Shown one piece after another: positions 59,668-64,000 of a stretch of DNA of 64,000 nucleotides (positions are counted from its first letter, which is position 1; each line of letters starts with the position of its first letter). This stretch comes from JARRNJ01 sp037385045. Its GTDB lineage: Bacteria > Pseudomonadota > Gammaproteobacteria > JASBUN01. Both the position numbers and the translations under genes were made by a program. The DNA is taken from positions 62,001-126,000 of the forward strand of contig JARRNJ010000005.1 of the NCBI GenBank assembly GCA_037385045.1, in the 5' to 3' direction. The notes under the pieces were generated by a model. It had not been told where the DNA came from. It did not search any database and was given only the letters and a program-made list of their open reading frames with translations.

Positions 59668-59865
59668 TCACTTCTTCAGCCAGTTCTTGGCATTTTCCGT
59701 ATTACGTTCTTCACCATCGCCGTAACCGGCTTCGTAGGCCTCGGTTACGCGCTGTTCTTCGCGCTTGGGGTTGCCCAGGAAGCCACCGATCCAACCTTGG
59801 ATGTACTCCGGGTCCGCGCCCATTTCTTCCAGCTTGTTGATGGTGTCGTAGTACATTGGATCCAT
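59668..59865 (-). CDS. Small conserved protein of unknown function
   Basis: A 65-aa protein (MDPMYYDTINKLEEMGADPEYIQGWIGGFLGNPKREEQRVTEAYEAGYGDG, cited in parts: GWIGGFLGNPKREEQ). Strongly biased codon use, AGGAGAAC upstream and the shared terminator support a real gene. No membrane segment. Function unknown; similar short proteins are known from sulfur oxidisers as hypothetical proteins. Confidence 0.7.
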   Translation of the reverse strand: MDPMYYDTINKLEEMGADPEYIQGWIGGFLGNPKREEQRVTEAYEAGYGDGEERNTENAKNWLKK

Positions 59866-60325
59866 AGTGTTCTCCTACGATCGCTGCTTGGCTGCCTAAC
59901 ATTGCCACATGGTTACACGCATGTGAACTTCGGAATTTAGAAAACCAGCATTATCTCATATTCCGAAAAAACGGCAAGTAATTCAGGCGCGCGCGGAACG
60001 GTTGCCGGCCCCGCTGAAGGTGCGGCGGTGGCGCGCGCAGAGATGACGCGCTCGCCGCATGCGGCCGCCCGCAGCGGTCCGGGGACCCGGGATGCCATCA
60101 ACGAGTCGGGGTCGGGTGGCGGTTGTTTACTGAATAGTAATGCGCATGACTAGGGCGGGGTCGGCAGATTATTCGCGGCAATAGTCTTATATTCCATCAG
60201 GTCATTTTTACGCGGCTTGCGGTGCCGCACCCCCTAGCGGGAGTTGACGCCGGCCCCATCGGTGCTAGGCACTGATGTATAATTCGCCGCTTTACCAGTT
60301 TTGGTTACGGACCGAGGACAACCAG
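59866..60325. other. Intergenic region before grxC
   Basis: About 460 bp. CACATG/CATGTG partial palindrome at about 59907-59925 and an AT-rich patch at 59935-59975 may serve the minus-strand gene. TATAAT at 60278-60283, 43 bp upstream of grxC, is its likely -10. The rest has no coding or repeat signal that I can support. Confidence 0.4.
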
Positions 60326-60589
60326 ATGACGAATGTGCTGATGTACTCGACAGCGATCTGTCCCTACTGCATCCGGGCCGAACAGCTGCTGCACCACAAA
60401 GGTATTGACGTGGACAAGGTCCGCATCGATCTTGATCCCGAACGCTACCAGGAGATGCTGCAGCGTTCCGGCGGCAGGCGCACGGTCCCACAGATCTTCG
60501 TTGGCGAAGTCCACGTGGGTGGATACGATGACCTGGCGGCGCTCGAACGAGAGGGCCGCCTGGATCCGCTGCTCGAGCAGAATGCCTGA
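60326..60589 (+). CDS. grxC: Glutaredoxin 3
   Basis: An 87-aa glutaredoxin with active site CPYC (Cys12 and Cys15), TVPQIFVGEVHVGGYDDL (cis-Pro and glutathione-binding GGYDD). Uses glutathione to reduce disulfides. ATG 60326 follows ACCAG; the frame upstream is not conserved. A DsrS-like gene follows after 92 bp. Confidence 0.95.
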   Translation: MTNVLMYSTAICPYCIRAEQLLHHKGIDVDKVRIDLDPERYQEMLQRSGGRRTVPQIFVGEVHVGGYDDLAALEREGRLDPLLEQNA

Positions 60590-60681
60590 GGGCCCGGCGC
60601 GCGGGTTGTCGCACTTTTCCGCGCGCCTGTCCCGGCGTTTGGTTTAATCACCTATCAGCCGCTGATGCCCCGACCGAGGCT

Positions 60682-61818
60682 ATGGAACTATCGAGCGAAG
60701 ACAGCCTGCGTTTAAACGTACTGCTTGCCAATGCCGTCGCCATCCGTATCGACGAGGGTACGCTGACGGTCTACGGGCTATCCAAGTCCGGTGACGAGGC
60801 CCGCATCCGTTTGAACCCCAACGCTCGGCCCGATCAGTACGTGCGGCGGGTGCGCGAGTTGCTTTCCAGCGCCGTGCTGGGCTCACCGGGCGGCTATCCG
60901 GTTTACCTCAAACGCTGGACAAGGATGGGCCAGGCCGGCGGCGCGCGTCTGGCCGACCTGTTGATGCTCGGCGAGCCCGAAGCGGTGGTTGCCGTGGCCG
61001 GCGCGCCCGGGCTTACCGACGAGCTGGCCCGCTACGCGTGGTGGGCCATGCCCGATTCCGAGAATGCGCGGCGTATGCTTCGCCGTGAGGCGGTGGCCCA
61101 GGGGCAAATGGGAAAAGTATTGGCGGCGTTCCTGGTGGAATTCCTGCCGTTCGAGCAGGACGCCCAGGCCATCATCGAGAGTGTGCGGTTGATTCTCCAA
61201 CCCGGGCTCATCGACGAAGCCACGCGCATGGAAATCTGGGAGCGGGGACGGACCAAGGGTGTTTTTCGTATCGGATTTCTGCAGGCCGTCCCGGATCAAC
61301 TGCCGGAGCAGCCGGGTGTGCCCGAGGAACTGGAGTCGATGCTGCCGCTCCTGGAACAGCTGGCCGCCGGAGGCAACCGGTATGCGCGGCAGCTGTTGCG
61401 GACCCTGTCCGGCCCCGGCCAGGCCTTTGTCCAGGCCTGCGAAGGGGCTCTGCGCCGGCCGAGCAACCAGGATGCGGTCTGCGCCCTGCTTGACGCCATC
61501 GGGCATTATTTCGCAGACGCCCGCGTCTCGCCGCTGCATTTCGACACCATGGATGCGATCATCGGGGAAATGCTCTCGGCCTGCGGCGGGGAAGGAGACC
61601 CGCAGGAGTGCCGGGAGCTAACGGCACTGCTTCAAGCACACCCGGAGTTGGAGTCCCAAGTCCGGGCCGTGGTGACGTTGGCACATGTGGGCGAGCCAGT
61701 GGTGCGGCCCATCTTCGCCCGCACCGACGCTGTCGGCAGCGTCATGCGCCGCAAACTGGAGCCAGTGGTCAGGCCGATTCAGCGCGAGCTTGCCGTGCTG
61801 CGGGGGACCGCCACGTAG
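60682..61818 (+). CDS. DsrS-like sulfur-oxidation associated protein
   Basis: A 378-aa soluble protein: MELSSEDSLRLNVLLANAVAIRIDEGTLTVYGL, here in parts LRLNVLLANAVAIRIDEG, then GSPGGYPVYLKRWTRMG, GEPEAVVAVAGAPGLTDELARYAWW and GPGQAFVQACEGAL. This pattern agrees with my memory of proteins annotated as sulfur reduction protein DsrS, the last gene of the dsr operon in Allochromatium. Here it lies 11 kb away beside grxC. Role is unclear even in the model. Confidence 0.6.
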   Translation: MELSSEDSLRLNVLLANAVAIRIDEGTLTVYGLSKSGDEARIRLNPNARPDQYVRRVRELLSSAVLGSPGGYPVYLKRWTRMGQAGGARLADLLMLGEPEAVVAVAGAPGLTDELARYAWWAMPDSENARRMLRREAVAQGQMGKVLAAFLVEFLPFEQDAQAIIESVRLILQPGLIDEATRMEIWERGRTKGVFRIGFLQAVPDQLPEQPGVPEELESMLPLLEQLAAGGNRYARQLLRTLSGPGQAFVQACEGALRRPSNQDAVCALLDAIGHYFADARVSPLHFDTMDAIIGEMLSACGGEGDPQECRELTALLQAHPELESQVRAVVTLAHVGEPVVRPIFARTDAVGSVMRRKLEPVVRPIQRELAVLRGTAT

Positions 61819-61821
61819 GGA

Positions 61822-62364
61822 ATGGGCACAATACACATCATACGGGTCGCCATGACGGCGTTGTTGCGGGTACCGGAGCGGGTGCTGGAGGAGCGGCTGG
61901 TCGCTTCACCGGTTATTGTCGGCGAGGAACTGGCACGTCAGGTCAGTGACTACGTGCGACGCGAACAGCTGGGCTACTATCCGCCGCTGGATTTCTTCGA
62001 AAAAGTCGACGATGGAATCGACGGCGATCTGCGTGACTCGGTACAGGGCATCGCCTGGTTCGTCACCAACGTGGTTCGCAGTGAGGTCCAACATCGCCTG
62101 CGCGCGGCGTTCTCCAGCGTGCATATCAGCGACCTGCGCCTGCTGGCGTTCACCATGCCGGCGGTGCGGCCCAATCACCCCAACGCCCTGCATGATCTGT
62201 CGCGGCACTATACGCCCGATACCGCCAAACTGTCGCTGGAAGTGTCGACGATCGAAAAGCGTCCGGATATTGAAGGCTTGGAACGACTGGCCGAGCACAA
62301 GCTGCACCGTTGGCTCGATCGGCATTTCGCCACCGTCGAGATCACCAGCGCAAAGGTGGTTTGA
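61822..62364 (+). CDS. Conserved hypothetical protein downstream of DsrS-like gene
   Basis: A 180-aa protein; the start may be ATG 61822 or ATG 61852. No transmembrane helix or signal peptide. Segments PALDFFEKVDDGIDG-like (PPLDFFEKVDDGIDGDL) and HRWLDRHFATVEITSAKVV suggest a mixed alpha/beta fold. It follows the DsrS-like gene after 3 bp and is presumably co-transcribed. Confidence 0.6.
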   Translation: MGTIHIIRVAMTALLRVPERVLEERLVASPVIVGEELARQVSDYVRREQLGYYPPLDFFEKVDDGIDGDLRDSVQGIAWFVTNVVRSEVQHRLRAAFSSVHISDLRLLAFTMPAVRPNHPNALHDLSRHYTPDTAKLSLEVSTIEKRPDIEGLERLAEHKLHRWLDRHFATVEITSAKVV

Positions 62365-62445
62365 CGCGCCGCCATGCAGGCGGCGAGCATCGCGGCGCCG
62401 TCGCCTCTAGTAGCCGGCGGCCCGGCACTGGAGGCCGGCAGGAAA

Positions 62446-62468
62446 AAGCCCCGTCAGGGACGGGGCTT
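62446..62468 (-). terminator. Rho-independent terminator for the Bax-inhibitor-like gene
   Basis: A 10-bp perfect stem AAGCCCCGTC/GACGGGGCTT with a 3-base loop; on the minus strand it runs into TTTTTCC, 24 bp after the gene's stop. It may also stop plus-strand transcription. Confidence 0.88.
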
Positions 62469-62491
62469 CGCGTTACCGAACCGGCTTCGAC

Positions 62492-63166
62492 TCAGCGGTT
62501 GTTGCCGGAGAAAGCCGCCAGCAATTGCAGCAGGCTGAGGAACAGGTTGTACAAAGCCACATACAATGTGACGGTGGCCATAATGTAGTTGGTCTCACCG
62601 CCGTGGATGATGTTGCTCGTCTCGTACAGGATCAGGCCCGCCATCAGCAGCACGAACATGGACGAAACCGCCAGTTGCACGCCGGGCCAGGCGAAGACGA
62701 ACGCGGCAATGCCGGCGATGAACGCCACCAGGATGCCCGCCATCAGGAAGCCGCCCATGAAGCTGAAGTCCTTGCGGGTGGTCAGCGCATAACCGGACAG
62801 CCCGAGGAAGATCACCCCCGTGGCGCCGAGAGCATAGGCGACCAGTTCGCCGCCATTGCTGAACGTGGTCATGTACAGGTTGATGATCGGCCCGATGGTG
62901 TAACCCAGGAACCCGGTGAGGGCGAATACGCTGACGATGCCCCAGGGGCTGTTGCGCGTGGCGTTGGTGATCAGGAGCAGCACGAAGTAACCGCCCAGGG
63001 TGAGCCACGGATTGACGATCTGGGCATTGGTTACCACCGCCGCCGTCGCCAGGATCGCGCTGAACAGCAGCGTCATGGACAGGAGGATATAGGTGTTGCG
63101 AATGACTTTGTTGGTTGCCAGAACCGAACCAGCCGGGCGGGCAACGACCTGATCAAGGTTATTCAT
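62492..63166 (-). CDS. Bax inhibitor-1/YccA family membrane protein
   Basis: A 224-aa protein with seven predicted helices of the BI-1 family (NTYILLSMTLLFSAILATAA; YFVLLLITNATRNSPWG; LYETSNIIHGGETNYI with the conserved acidic loop). It may regulate proton/calcium flux or FtsH. AAGGGGAAAGTGC before ATG 63166 provides the ribosome site. Confidence 0.93.
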   Translation of the reverse strand: MNNLDQVVARPAGSVLATNKVIRNTYILLSMTLLFSAILATAAVVTNAQIVNPWLTLGGYFVLLLITNATRNSPWGIVSVFALTGFLGYTIGPIINLYMTTFSNGGELVAYALGATGVIFLGLSGYALTTRKDFSFMGGFLMAGILVAFIAGIAAFVFAWPGVQLAVSSMFVLLMAGLILYETSNIIHGGETNYIMATVTLYVALYNLFLSLLQLLAAFSGNNR

Positions 63167-63378
63167 GCACTTTCCCCTTTAGGAAGAAACTCAATCCTAA
63201 TCTCATGGTACTCATTTGACCATAGAATACCATGCAGGTTCCGCAAATAAACCATGCGCTTGCACGGAATCGGCCGCTCCCGGCGCTGGTCACTGGCACC
63301 CCGTTTCAGGTATGCTTGCCCCGGCCGCCAGCCCCGCCACGGCGCTCGCGGTCGTATATGTAACTTACTGAATTAAAT

Positions 63379-63466
63379 GGAGAGGTGGCTGAGTGGTCGA
63401 AAGCGGCGGTCTTGAAAACCGTTGACCGGCGACGGTCCGTGGGTTCGAATCCCACCCTCTCCGCCA
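63379..63466 (+). tRNA. tRNA-Ser (anticodon UGA)
   Basis: An 88-base class II tRNA with an encoded CCA. The acceptor GGAGAGG pairs with CCTCTCC; the anticodon loop CTTGAAA gives UGA; a long variable arm follows; the T arm is GGGTTCGAATCCC. Its 3' end is repeated downstream. Confidence 0.95.
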
Positions 63467-63471
63467 AATGG

Positions 63472-63501
63472 AAACGGGGGAGCCGAAAGGCTCCCCCGTT
63501 T
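63472..63501 (+). terminator. tRNA-Ser terminator hairpin (copy 1)
   Basis: A 13-base stem AAACGGGGGAGCC with its complement around GAAA, right after the CCA end. Confidence 0.85.
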
Positions 63502-63648
63502 GCATTTGTGGTGTAGGGTGGCCTTGGTGAGGACCCAACGGTTCGAGCCGAGCGCCGCCGGCGCGAGACAGCGCCGGAGCTTTGCGACGGCGACCCCGCA
63601 GGGGCGAGGGGCGTAGCCCCGAGTAATCCCACCCTCTCCGCCAAATGG

Positions 63649-63678
63649 AAACGGGGGAGCCGAAAGGCTCCCCCGTTT
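63649..63678 (+). terminator. Duplicate of the tRNA-Ser terminator hairpin (copy 2)
   Basis: The same hairpin, 177 bp later, within the second repeat unit. Confidence 0.85.
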
Positions 63679-63756
63679 GCATTTGTGGTGCAGGGTGGCC
63701 TTGGTGAGGACCCAACGGTTCGAGCCGGGCGCCGCCGGCGCGAGACAGCGCCGGAG

Positions 63757-64000
63757 TCGCTTCTCGAACCAACTCCCAAAGGCATAGCAACGCTGCCCAT
63801 GACGCTCGCAATGGTTTGTCGGGTCGTGGGGTTGCACTTGTGGGCAGACCAAGGAGCGTGTTGCGCGGGTAGCGTCGGGCGATGCGGCAGCACTCACGCC
63901 GCTGGCGGAACCGATATCGACACTGAATGTCTTCGACTGCGCACCAACGTCTGCATTGTCGTCAAGGCGGCCTGAGTCGCCGTATTCCTGTCGGCACTCT
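63757..64000. other. Terminal region without recognisable gene
   Basis: About 240 bp. No frame with coding character, no RNA gene and no repeat beyond the preceding duplication is seen. Confidence 0.4.

Larger units (their letters stand above)
63448..63756 (+). repeat. Direct repeat copying the tRNA-Ser 3' end (177-bp period)
   Basis: The unit starting at 63448 (AATCCCACC... through CTCCGCCA of the tRNA end) is repeated from 63625 for about 130 bp with few changes, including the terminator hairpin and the 50 bp beyond it. First copy spans 63448-63579 and the second 63625-63756. The second copy has a tRNA 3' fragment without the rest of the tRNA. Confidence 0.9.

Noticed and set aside
63379..64000. 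Prophage or integrative island at the tRNA
   Set aside because: No integrase or phage gene is visible before the window ends; only the duplicated 3' segment is seen.

Overview
This window is chromosomal DNA from a high-GC gammaproteobacterium that oxidises sulfur compounds. The central feature is a full reverse-type dissimilatory sulfite reductase operon on the minus strand, dsrABEFHCMKLJOPNR (about 36.6-49.7 kb). The presence of dsrEFH, dsrL and a DsrC with both C-terminal cysteines is the pattern known from sulfur oxidisers such as Allochromatium and Thioalkalivibrio, not from sulfate reducers. No photosynthesis genes are seen, so a chemolithotroph is likely. The housekeeping genes (mnmA/nudJ/icd, cspD/clpS/clpA/infA/aat, ftsK/lolA/rarA/crcB/serS/cysG) are in gammaproteobacterial order.

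Layout. 1-3.7 kb: hflD (cut by the edge), mnmA, nudJ, icd. 3.8-9.5 kb: an N-degron block of cspD, clpS, clpA, infA, a small hypothetical, bpt and aat; aat carries an unusual N-terminal cysteine domain. 9.6-13 kb: a shortened YeiH-type transporter and an OmpR/QseBC-like two-component pair. 13-21.8 kb: small and mostly uncharacterised plus-strand genes (two haloacid-dehalogenase-like proteins, a lipoprotein, secreted proteins, GST, GNAT, a methyltransferase-like protein, DUF6544, YbaK). 21.8-27.8 kb: a peptidoglycan-bridge-type acyltransferase, trxB and ftsK (both interrupted by small internal deletions), a long inverted-repeat element and ald. 27.9-33.5 kb: lolA, rarA, crcB, DUF190, serS, cysG. 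cysG makes the siroheme needed by DsrAB.

33.5-49.7 kb, minus strand: the dsr operon is followed by a NarX/NarL-like pair whose kinase has almost no periplasmic domain, then a rhodanese. DsrAB is the siroheme sulfite reductase. DsrEFH and DsrC pass persulfide sulfur, DsrL is an iron-sulfur flavoprotein electron partner, DsrMKJOP is the membrane complex, DsrN amidates siroheme and DsrR is a cysteine-less A-type protein.

50.3-53.3 kb, divergent from dsrA: a compact plus-strand cluster with a TauD/TfdA-type oxygenase, a 63-aa protein, a 234-aa helical protein, a protein resembling CRISPR RNA endonuclease Cas6/Cmx6 with no CRISPR array or other cas gene, and a DsrC paralogue that has lost both functional cysteines (RspA-type). 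It ends in a clear UUCG terminator. This is the best candidate here for an undescribed system. 53.4-63.2 kb: msrB, VOC protein, two further 2OG-Fe(II) oxygenases, GST, a stand-alone AsnC-type effector domain, TauE/SafE transporter, conserved unknowns, grxC, a DsrS-like gene and a Bax-inhibitor-1 family protein. 63.4-64 kb: tRNA-Ser(UGA) followed by a 177-bp-spaced direct repeat that copies the tRNA 3' end and its terminator.

The losses in trxB and ftsK, and possibly in the YeiH-like gene, hit otherwise well conserved genes. They may be assembly deletions and not biology. All family calls rest on reading the translated sequence by eye; no database search was run.
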